The translations under genes were made by a program, and so were the position numbers. From Piscicola geometra (taxonomy: Eukaryota; Annelida; Clitellata; Hirudinida; Piscicolidae), in the NCBI GenBank assembly GCA_943735955.1, contig OX030956.1, positions 5,973,876 to 6,037,875 on the forward strand: 64,000 nucleotides of DNA, read 5' to 3'. Shown here one piece after another: positions 23,401 to 35,500 of the stretch (within the stretch, counting starts at the first letter, position 1; every line of letters begins with the position of its first letter). Below the pieces are notes generated by a model. That model worked only from the letters and a program-made list of their open reading frames with translations. It was not told the DNA's origin and ran no database searches.

Positions 23401-26400
23401 GCCAGGTTTGTCGTGTTCGTTGTCCTTGACGTCCATGCCAGGTTCGTCGTCGTCTTCGTTGTCCTTGACGTCCATGCCAGGTTCGTCGTGTTCGTTGTCC
23501 TTGACGTCCATGCCAGGTTTGTCGTGTTCGTTGTCCTTGACGTCCATGCCAGGTTTGTCGTGTTCGTTGTCCTTGACGTCCATGCCAGGTTTGTCGTGTT
23601 CGTTGTCCTTGACGTCCATGCCAGGTGTGTCGTGTTCGTTGTCCTTGACGTCCATGCCAGGTGTGTCGTGTTCGTTGTCCTTGACGTCCATGCCAGGTGT
23701 GTCGTGTTTGTTGTCCTTGACGTCCATGCCAGGTGTGTCGTGTTCGTTGTCCTTGACGTCCATGCCAGGTTTGTCGTGTTCGTTGTCCTTGACGTCCATG
23801 CCAGGTTTGTCGTGTTCGTTGTCCTTGACGTCCATGCCAGGTTTGTCGTGTTCGTTGTCCTTGACGTCCATGCCAGGTGTGTCGTGTTCGTTGTCCTTGA
23901 CGTCCATGCCAGGTTTGTCGTGTTCGTTGTCCTTGACGTCCATGCCAGGTTCGTCGTGTTCGTTGTCCTTGACGTCCATGCCAGGTTTGTCGTGTTCGTT
24001 GTCCTTGACGTCCATGCCAGGTGTGTCGTGTTCGTTGTCCTTGACGTCCATGCCAGGTGTGTCGTGTTCGTTGTCCTTGACGTCCATGCCAGGTTTGTCG
24101 TGTTCGTTGTCCTTGACGTCCATGCCAGGTGTGTCATGTTCGTTGTCCTTGACGTCCATGCCAGGTTTGTCGTGTTCGTTGTCCTTGACGTTCATGCCAG
24201 GTGTGTCGTGTTCGTTGTCTTTGACGTTCATGCCAGGTTTGTCGTGTTCGTTGTCCTTGACGTCCATGCCAGGTTTGTCGTGTTCGTTGTCCTTGACGTC
24301 CATGCCAGGTGTGTCGTGTTCGTTGTCCTTGACGTCCATGCCAGGTTTGTCGTGTTCGTTGTCCTTGACGTCCATGCCAGGTTTGTCGTGTTCGTTGTCC
24401 TTGACGTCCATGCCAGGTTTGTCGTGTTCGTTGTCCTTGACGTCCATGCCAGGTGTGTCGTGTTCGTTGTCCTTGACGTCCATGCCAGGTTTGTCGTGTT
24501 CGTTGTCCTTGACGTCCATGCCAGGTTCGTCGTCGTCTTCGTTGTCCTTGACGTCCATGCCAGGTTTGTCGTCGTCTTCGTTGTCCTTGACGTCCATGCC
24601 AGGTGTGTCGTGTTCGTTGTCCTTGACGTCCATGCCAGGTTTGTCGTGTTCGTTGTCCTTGACGTCCATGCCAGGTTTGTCGTCGTCTTCGTTGTCCTTG
24701 ACGTCCATGCCAGGTTTGTCGTCGTCTTCGTTGTCCTTGACGTCCATGCCAGGTTCGTCGTCGTGTTCGTTGTCCTGATTCTAGCGGCCATTGCGATGAT
24801 TTAAGCATTCGAAGTGCTTTCAAGATAAATAAGATGATTGGGATGATGATTATAAGGATGATTGGGATGATGATTATAAGGATGATTGGGATGATGATTA
24901 TAAGGATGATTGGGATGATGATTATAAGGATGATTGGGATGATGATTATAAGGATGATTGGGATGATGATTATAAGGATGATTGGGATGATGATTATAAG
25001 GATGATTGGGATGATGATTATAAGGATGATTGGGATGATGATTATAAGGATGATTGGGATGATGATTATAAGGATGATTGGGATGATGATTATAAGGATG
25101 ATTGGGATGATGATTATAAGGATGATTGGGATGATGATTATAAGGATGATTGGGATGATGATTATAAGGATGATTGGGATGATGATTATAAGGATGATTG
25201 GGATGATGATTATAAGGATGATTGGGATGATGATTATAAGGATGATTGGGATGATGATTATAAGGATGATTGGGATGATGATTATAAGGATGATTGGGAT
25301 GATGATTATAAGGATGATTGGGATGATGATTATAAGGATGATTGGGATGATGATTATAAGGATGATTGGGATGATGATTATAAGGATGATTGGGATGATG
25401 ATTATAAGGATGATTGGGATGATGATTATAAGGATGATTGGGATGATGATTATAAGGATGATTGGGATGATGATTATAAGGATGATTGGGATGATGATTA
25501 TAAGGATGATTGGGATGATGATTATAAGGATGATTGGGATGATGATTATAAGGATGATTGGGATGATGATTATAAGGATGATTGGGATGATGATTATAAG
25601 GATGATTGGGATGATGATTATAAGGATGATTGGGATGATGATTATAAGGATGATTGGGATGATGATTATAAGGATGATTGGGATGATGATTATAAGGATG
25701 ATTGGGATGATGATTATAAGGATGATTGGGATGATGATTATAAGGATGATTGGGATGATGATTATAAGGATGATTGGGATGATGATTATAAGGATGATTG
25801 GGATGATGATTATAAGGATGATTGGGATGATGATTATAAGGATGATTGGGATGATGATTATAAGGATGATTGGGATGATGATTATAAGGATGATTGGGAT
25901 GATGATTATAAGGATGATTGGGATGATGATTATAAGGATGATTGGGATGATGATTATAAGGATGATTGGGATGATGATTATAAGGATGATTGGGATGATG
26001 ATTATAAGGATGATTATGATGATGATTATAAGGATGATTATGATGATGATTATAAGGATGATTATAAGGATGATAATAAGGATGATAATAAGGATGATTA
26101 TAAGGATGATTATGATGATGATTATAAGGATGATTATAAGGATGATAATAAGGATGATTATAAGGATGATTATGATGATGATTATGATGATGATTATGAG
26201 ATGATTATGATGATGATTATGATGATGATTATGATGATGATTATGATGATGATTATGAGATGATTATGATGATGATTATAAGGATGATTATGATGATGAT
26301 TATAAGGATGATTATGATGAAGATTATAAAGATGATTATGATGATGATTATGATGAGGATTATGATGATGATTATGATGATGATTATGATGATGATTATA

Positions 26401-26529
26401 ATAATGATTATGATGATGATTATGATGATGATTATGATAATGATTATGCTGATGATTATGATGATGATTATGATGAGGATTATGATGATGATTATGATGA
26501 TGATTATGATGATGATTATGATGATGATT

Positions 26530-26564
<35 letters not shown>

Positions 26565-29500
26565 TATGATGATGATTAAGATGATGATTATGATTATGAT
26601 TATGATTATGATTATGATGATGATTATGATGATGATTATGATGATGATTATGATGATGATTATGATGATGATTATGATGATGATTATAAAGATGATTATA
26701 AGAATGATTATGATGATGATTATTAGGATGATTATAAAAGTAATTTAAAGATATTTAAAATAATTGTTATAAAGATGATTATACACTCATGCAGAAACGT
26801 CATTGAGGAGCTGGAAAGCAAGGGACTGCGCTCTGACACCGACTTCTCCTGGGTGTCTCAACTGCGCTACTACTATCAGGACACCAGCGTGCACGCTAAG
26901 ATGATCAACGCCAGCATTCTTTACTCCAACGAGTACCTCGGGAACACGCCTAGGTGTCCGCTTGTGGAGGGGGGTGGGTGTTTAAAGGTTGGTGATGATT
27001 ATAGTGTTGGTGAGGTGATAATTTGGAATGGTGATGGAAAGATAAAATCATCAAACCACTTTTGAATCAGTATCTTTCATGTTTAAAAAAATAAACCACG
27101 TTAAAACACGCATTGACACATTAATGATCCATCCAACCCTAACCCTGTATGAGCCTTCTCCCTGAATCTTGCATGTGCCCATTAGACTGGTGATCACGCC
27201 ACTGACTGACCGCTGCTACCGAACCCTCATCGGCGCCTTCCACATGAACCTCAACGGAGCTCCCGAGGGACCTGCTGGCACTGGTTTTTTTTCCTTTCCA
27301 ACGATTCTTTAAATCTTAATTATAAATCATTTTTAAGAATTAATAAATTATATATTTATATAACTATAAAAATAATTAATAAGTAAAAAGTTATATATAG
27401 GCACAAAAATGAAGAAAAAAATATAATGGATTGGATAATTATCTAAATGTAATCATTTTGATAACGTCACCAGGCAAGACGGAGACGACGAAGGACTTGG
27501 CGAAGGCGGTGGCAGTGCAGTGCCTCGTCTTCAACTGCTCCGACGGCCTCGACTACATATCGATGGGGAAGGTCCTATAAGAACTACCACAGTCTCACTG
27601 TCTTTTATTTGATTTAGAATTAAACTTAATTGATGGTTAATTAACTGTTAGTTGTATAATTCGAACTAATGCAGTAATGAACATGCTTTAAAATTAATGT
27701 AAAAATTTAAATTATTTAGTTTTATAACTGTTGAAGTATAACCTTCTGCTTGCCTACAGTTCTTCAAGGGGTTGGCATGCGCGGGGGCCTGGTCATGCTT
27801 CGATGAGTTCAATAGGATTGACGCTGAAGTGCTGTCGGTGATCGCTCAGCAGGTTCGAACCACTTCCATGCACCCCTCAACATGATACCATTCACTTCAA
27901 ATAAAATTATATTAATCTCAAAGCAATAAAAGTCTTAAATTATATTTTATTATTCAGTAGTTTCGAGAAATTCTGTAGACTTGGTATAGAATATCAAATA
28001 CAGTAAATGAATTTTTTTTTACAGTGAATTAATGAGTTCTTCCGCTCAACCAGCTAACAAACCTCCTTTCTCGCAGATCTTGTGCATCATCAGGGCGGTG
28101 CAGGCGAAGACGGAGAGGTTCCTCTTCGAAGGCACCGAACTCGATCTGAACCCCATGTGTTACATTTGCATCACCATGAACCCTGGATACGCTGGCAGAT
28201 CCGAGTTGCCCGACAACCTAAAAGTCACTTTTGTGCACTGTTTTATAGTTTTATGATTTATGCTTTTTTTTATTAAACTTTTATTATTAGAATTTAAAGA
28301 TCAAGGAAAACAAAAAGATGCACGCAAACCCTTCTATGAACTGCAACGATGCACACAGGTGCTCTTCCGACCAGTGGCGATGATGGTGCCTGACTACGCC
28401 ATGATCGCCGAGATCTCGCTCTACTCCTATGGCTTCAAGGAGGCTCGCAGTTTGTCCGTCAAGATAGTCACGCTGTATCGCCTCTGTTCGGAACAGTTGT
28501 CGTCTCAGTACCACTACGACTACGGCATGCGAGCCGTCAAGACGGTGCTACTCGCCGCTGGAAACATCAAACTCAAGTACCCTGACCACGACGAAAAGTA
28601 CTTGGTGAGTGTTTCAAAGCATTTATAACTACTCTGAAATTATTGCTGGTGACAAGGGAAGGCTTTGAGCTGACTAAACACTATGAAACATTCAAAACGA
28701 CTTTCCAAACACACAGATGCTGCGCTCGATCATCGACGTGAACTGTCCCAAGTTCCTGCAGCACGACATAGTGCTCTTCCAGGGCATCATGAGCGACATC
28801 TTCCCAGGCGTTGAACTTCCTGCTCCCGATTACGAGGTCTTCCAGGCCGAGGTGGAAGCGGTGTGCGCCAGACACAATCTGCAATGCACCCGCTCATTCT
28901 TCGAGAAGATCGTGCAGACGTACGAGATGATGGTCCTACGGCATGGGTCGGTGCACTTGTGTGTATTTTTTCGTACTTTTGTAGAAGCTTCATAATTATT
29001 CAAAGAAAAAGAATAATAAATATATATATTATATTATATTATACTATATTGATTGTATGAATGTAAATAAAATGGTGTTAACGATGGTTGCAACAATAAC
29101 TTTATTCCATCACCTGGACAGTTTCATGCTGGTTGGAGACCCGTTCAGCGGCAAGACGTGCATTCTGAAGGTGCTTTCGGAGGCGATGACGAAGCTCTCG
29201 GAGGCGGGGGAGAAGGAGTACCAGCCCGTGGAGTACTCCGTCATCAACCCCAAGTCCCTCACCATGAACCAGTTGTATGGCAGCTTCGACCTGGTCTCTC
29301 ACGAGGTTTGTATATACTTTGGTGATGATAAAAAGAAAAATAATTATGCTTATTATAGTGGCGTATAACTCCAACGGGATGTCCTTTTTTATTAATGAAT
29401 TGACACTCAAGTACAAATAGCTTTTCAGCAAAAAATAGCTTTTATTTTATGTTACTATGGCGTAACACCCCCCTTTCCAACCATTCAGTGGTACGACGGA

Positions 29501-32500
29501 GTGATAGCAACGGTGTTTCGCAACTACAAGACGTCCGAGAAGACGGGCAGAAAGTGGATCGTGTTCGATGGACCGGTCGACGCGGTGTGGATCGAGAACA
29601 TGAACACAGTGCTCGATGACAACAAGAAGTTGTGTCTCACGTCTGGCGAGATCATCCAGATGTCCTCCACCATGAGTGTCATTTTCGAGACACTCGACCT
29701 CTCGCAAGCTTCAGTCAGCTCTTTAATTCTGTGATTTCTATGCTGTGGCTGATGTTGATTTATTTTATCATTATTGAGTTGTGTTTTGAAAACGTGTTCG
29801 ATTTTTTAACTATGGACTATAACTACAGTCTATAATTATTATTTATAATAATATTACAAGGCCCTCTTACCATTCAATTTCAATGTTCTATTAGTATTAT
29901 TATTTTGCGTTTCAAAACTTTTTTAAAGTGTTATCTTCAGCTATTATTTAGAAAAGGATTACTAGAGTCCACTCCCTATTTAATCTCCCACCGACAGCCT
30001 GCGACGATCAGCCGCTGCGGCATGATTTACCTGGAAGCGAGCCTCCTGGGCTGGAGACCCATCGTGAAGTCTTGGATCGCCACCTTGCCAGAGCCCCTGT
30101 CCACCGAGCATGCGGCTTTCATACATGGGCTGTTCGAGTGGCTGGTCGACCCATGCCTCGAGTTCATCAGGCGAAACTGCAAGGTACTTTGGATGGGAAC
30201 TTGTTTGGATTTTTTAATGTGGTCAAGGGTTTGAAGGTTTAAAATGGAATTTTATTTCCTTTAATTGTTTCGTTTTTTAATAAATATTTGAAGATTTATT
30301 CGAATTTGTATAACCGCACAAAGTGTTCGTAGATTCTCTTTTACGACCTCACCGCTTATGTGATACGTTTTACTTTACGTAGCCGCACACTGAAACACGA
30401 AAGTGCAATCTCTCTCGAAGAACACCACGACGGCACACAGAACTACACGACGGTGGGCACATCGAACCAGGTGAACTCGACGACCCGCTTCGTGAGCATG
30501 CTGATGGAGCCTGCCTGCAAGGAGGAGGATGCTGGCGAGAACACCAAGTTCAAGCACTGGATCTCGGTTCGTTGTTTTTCTTTTGAGTTTTTTATTTTTA
30601 AATATTTTTTAATGTTTTGTTGCAATGCATTTTTGGTTCAGATTTTGCAATGCCTTCAATAATTTAGTTAATCAATCAGTTAATCAATCAGTTAATCAGA
30701 GTGAATGAGTAGCACATTATGTAAAGACTCTTGGTTTGACCAATGGTTAACAGTCCTAGTGCCTAGTCCTAGGTTCGAGTGCAACCGATACCCTAGTAGC
30801 CTATGAATGAAAAATTTCCACTCATATGGCATAAAATACCGTACGGGTTATACGCCACTAAAACAATGCTCGTCATTTTAAAAACCAATTTAAATTATTA
30901 ATATTATTTTTATATAGTTTCATCTCCATGTCCTCAAGGGAGCTGTTTTCTTTGCGATTCCCTGGAGTCTGGGTGGCTTGCTGGACACTGACGGCAGGGA
31001 GATGTTCAGCGCCTTCTTCAGAGAACTGACCACCAACCGCATCGCCGCCCACCCCTTCCCCGAGAACACGGAAAAGGTCCTCAGTGTCTTCCCAGACACG
31101 CAAAATTGCTACGGATTCCTTTTTGAGGTTCGCGTTTTTTAGTTTTATAACTTAGAAAAATAAATGAATAAATTGTTTCATTTCGAGCTAAAAATGTTTT
31201 TTACATAATCTTTAAAAAAAGCTTTCTTAATCGACTTTCCTAACAAATCGCCTACGTTCCTTCTACTGCTACCCCAGCAAAAGGGTCGTGGTGTATGGAA
31301 GGCGTGGTCAGAGCTGTACGAAATGCCGATGACCAGTCAGATGCTGGCCAACAAGCGCCTCGACACGCTGCTCGTGCAGACCATCGACACGGCAAGAACC
31401 TACTACATACTCGACATGTGCATCGCCAACAGATTGTTCGTCTTCGTTCCTTGTTTCTCTTTAGTGCGCATAGTTTATGCTTGCATTATGAATTGATCTA
31501 TCACAAAAATTCCACGTTTTTAAATTAATTAGTCTGTTTAAATTTTAGTAAAAGAAAAATGTGAGTCCTATTTATATCAAAAGCTACTTTCTTTGTTTGT
31601 GTATTGATCTACAAGTATTAAATATTCTCCAAATGCTGGCCACAGTCCAATAATCTTCATCGGACCGACGGGCACCGGCAAGTCGGCCTACATCAACAAG
31701 AAACTCACGACGGACCTCTCGAGCAAAGAGTACCTGCCCATCATCGTCAACTTCTCCGCACAGACCACCGCCAACCAACTGCAGGTCAGCCTTTGTTCTT
31801 ATGAGTGCGCCAAGAACTCACAAAGGACAAGTGAAATGATTGGGATATTCATCGTTTTAGTGGTCGATTTTTTTAAATCTCATATTCGGAAATATTTATC
31901 GTGTTTTTACATTTGAAATTGTTTTTTACACTTTTTCATATCGAAGATGAACCACTTGAAAAGCTTTTCATTAATCATTCGCAGAAAAATAACTAGTTCA
32001 AAGCACTCAAACACACTCGACAGAACCTGATTCTGCTGAAGATGCAACGACTGAGACGTGGTCTCTACGGCCCTCCTCCCGGCAAGACGGCCATCATCTT
32101 CATCGACGACCTCAACATGCCAGCGCTCGAGATCTACGGAGCTCAACCGCCCATCGAGCTGATCCGTCAGTACCTCGACACCGGCCACTGGTACGACTTC
32201 AAGGACACCTCGAAGCTGCACCTGACTGACCTGGTCTTCCTGGGCGCCATGGGGCCTCCGGGAGGTGGCAGGAACCCCACGCATGTGCGCCTCACCAGAC
32301 ACTTCATCAACGTCGCCATCGTCCCCTTCACTGAAGGCACCATGCAGAGGATCTTCTCGAATATTCTCTCGATGTACTTCAGAGTAAGTTTGCTTGTTGA
32401 GATTTTTATTTTCATTTGAAAATATAAAATATAGAAGAAAAATGTTTAAATGTTGTCTATAACATAAGTACTACGTCTAACATACCTTACATCAAGCAAA

Positions 32501-35500
32501 CTACGACCTTTACCAAACTTGTCAAATAAATCACTCTCCCCCGAACAGGTGAACTCCTACCCAGTAGAGTTTTTCATCCTGGTGAACCAGTTGGTGACCG
32601 CCACGCTGACCGTCTACAGGGAAGCCAAGACGACGCTGCTGCCGACGCCTGCCAAGTCTCACTACGTCTTCAACCTGAGGGACATCACACGCGTGGTGAA
32701 TGGAATTTGTCTGATCAGGAAGGAACAAGTCGGAGAGACAAGGGTTTTTATCAGGTTTGCAAATTAGATTTATGTTTTAAATATCATTTTAACTTTATGC
32801 TTTCTTATCTTATAAAGCGCTTTTATTCGCTTCAGAAAGGGCGCTATACAAATAATAAATTGATTGAGTAGTCCAAATAGAATGCACCACATCTTCATCA
32901 TTGAAATATGGGTCAACTTTTTAAACGCCCTCCATTCAGACTGTGGGTTCACGAGGTGCTGAGGGTGTTCTCAGACAAGCTGATCACTGCAGAGGACTCT
33001 GGGTGGATCTTCGAGTGGGTGGTGTCTGTGTGTGCATGCAGCTTGCTTGCTTCAGAAAATGCACACACATGATTAAGCATACACGTCCTATTGACGATGG
33101 AGAAAAAATATTTGTTATCATCGCTGATATGTCGTTTCATTTGCAGTCTGATCAAGAAGATCATGAAAGACGTTTTCAGCGAAGATGCTGACATGATCTT
33201 CGACCATCTCATCGACAAACAAGATGCTCTCCGAAAGGCAACTTCCTCATTGCCACTCTATTCTTCGTCACATTTTCCTTCTAATACATTTGAAAACAAC
33301 ACTAAACTGTTATTCAATAATATTCTCATTATGATTATTATTATTATTATTAAACATAATATTCACAAATTATAAAAAAAAACACTTCCACTTGATAGCT
33401 GGAGGCAAACGACTTGTCGAGTTTAATCTTCGGCGACTACATGGTGCCTGGGGCGCTGGAGAACGAGAAGATGTACGCCGAGGTGATGAGCATCGACTCG
33501 TTGTACGCCATCGCAGACGAGGCGATCGTCGAGTACAACAGCGTCAACAAGGCGAAGATGGACTTGGTGATGTTCAGGTGGGTTTGCTGAGATTGCTGAG
33601 ATTGTTTCGAATGTGAGACCGGATATTTCTTCGCTAATGAAATATCTTGAGTTTTTATGTATGTGTCTTTATGTCCATTTAAGTAGTGCTAGCTAGAACA
33701 CCACCACTACCACGACGACAGGTACTCTCTAATGCACCTGTCGAGGATCTGCAGACTGCTGAAGATGCCCAACGGAAACGGCCTGCTGGTCGGGTTGGGT
33801 GGCAGTGGCAAGCAATCGCTCACCCAGTTGGCAACCTTCATCTCGGGCCTGCACCTCTTCCGCCCCAAGATCACCAGCAGGTATGGCCTCACTGAGTGGA
33901 GAGACGACATCAAGAGGATCATGAAGAATGCAGGTGCTTGCGTGCCTTTTCTTCAGTTAAATATTTTTTTTTAACTTATCTTCTTGCGCTTCAGTTGCGT
34001 GCCCGGGCGCTATACAAAAATGACAATTATTATTATTATAAAGTTTTTTAATTTAAAGATTTAATTAAGTGAAATTGCAAGATAAGCGAGGATAAATGTG
34101 TTGAATACCTTGGAAATGAAGGCGGACACGGTAAGAGGATTGTCTTCCTGGTGTCCGACTCGCAGCTGAAGGAGGAGTCGTTTGTGGAGGACCTGGATGG
34201 CATCCTCAACTCCGGGGAAATCCCCAATCTCTTCGAGCCGGATGAGAAGGCTGAGTTGATGGAGGTGCGTGTCTTTGTGTGTGTGTGTGTGTCTTAGGGC
34301 GGTTCTTGAAATCGAAAGTTACAAGATAGTCTTTTACAACTTTTCTTTACGTGATGCTAGTTTTAAAAAGACTGTGAAGAGAATTAGCTTAAAAAGTATT
34401 TGAATCTTTGAATCTTCGAATTGTTAATAAACTGAATTTTACTACTTTGATGAGCAGTTGGTAAGGCCTATTGCGCAGAAGTCGAGCAAGGACGTGGAGT
34501 TGGAGCCGCTGGCCTTGTATGCTTTCTTCGTCAGCAGGTGACTTTGGGCACTGTAACTGAGATCATTGTCGTGCGGTGCCTTGCGTTAGGAAATTTATTT
34601 AACCACGTGATGGTCTCCCAACAATGATAGAGTATCATTGATAGTTTTCCAACATCGGAAGAACACCACTCTTCCTGCCAGATGCAAGGAGAACATCTCG
34701 ATCATCATGACGGTCAGTCCCATCGGCAACACGTTCCGAGACCGTCTGAGGCAGTACCCCTCGCTCATCAACTGCTGCACCATCGACTGGTTCCACGTCA
34801 GTGATGTTGTCTTTGTGTTTCTTGTTGCCTCGAAGCTGATTATTAATGCTTCAAGTTGTATTTAGATCATTGATTTTGTGAGAATATTTCCACATTTTCA
34901 ACTAGATCAGACAAATAAGGCAAACAAAATGTAATTATGATTAATAAATAATACTTTTTATAATTATAATAACTGTTATTACCGTCTACACGAATGTCAA
35001 CCCGCACAGAACTGGCCAGACGAGGCGCTGGAGAGGGTGGCTCGCAAGTCGTTCCAGAACATGCCCATCCTGGCTGGCCACCAGGACGCCATCGTCAAGG
35101 TGTGCAGGCACTTCCACACCTCCGCCAAGCACTTTTCCGATCGGTATGCCGTTTAGTGCGCTCTTGAACATATGAAAAAGTGTCATAAATAGATTTATTT
35201 TATTGATTGACTGGAGTATTTTATAGAGTGTGCTGTGATGTTTTCTATAGAGTGTGCTGTGTACAACGATACGGTGTGAAAGATAAGCGTATAATGAATA
35301 GTGTTTTTGTTTTGACTTTTTAAAACCTGCTTGTATTTTCAAAGAAAAAAAAACCTTCAGCTAAATTCAAAGAGCATCCAAACCAAAACAACAGACTGAT
35401 GAGCGAGAAGGGCCGCTTCACATACGTCACTCCCTCGTCCTACCTCAAACTGCTCTTTCTCCTCAAGAGGTCTCTCAATGAGTTCGAAGTCGAACTGCAA

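Noticed and set aside
22711..24823. Several long open frames across the 36-bp array on both strands (for example a 678-residue minus-strand frame of [12 protein letters not shown] repeats)
   Set aside because: The unit length is a multiple of three and happens to lack stops in several frames. The minus-strand frames also run over antisense dynein exon sequence. There is no promoter, start context or family match, so they are by-products of the repeat.
22906..26745. CRISPR-like appearance of regularly spaced repeats
   Set aside because: Units are directly tandem with no unique spacers, and the context is a eukaryotic intron.
24834..26748. Open frames of 456 and 162 residues reading MIGMMIIR and MIMMMI
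   Set aside because: Translation of 24-bp and trinucleotide satellite DNA; not protein-like.
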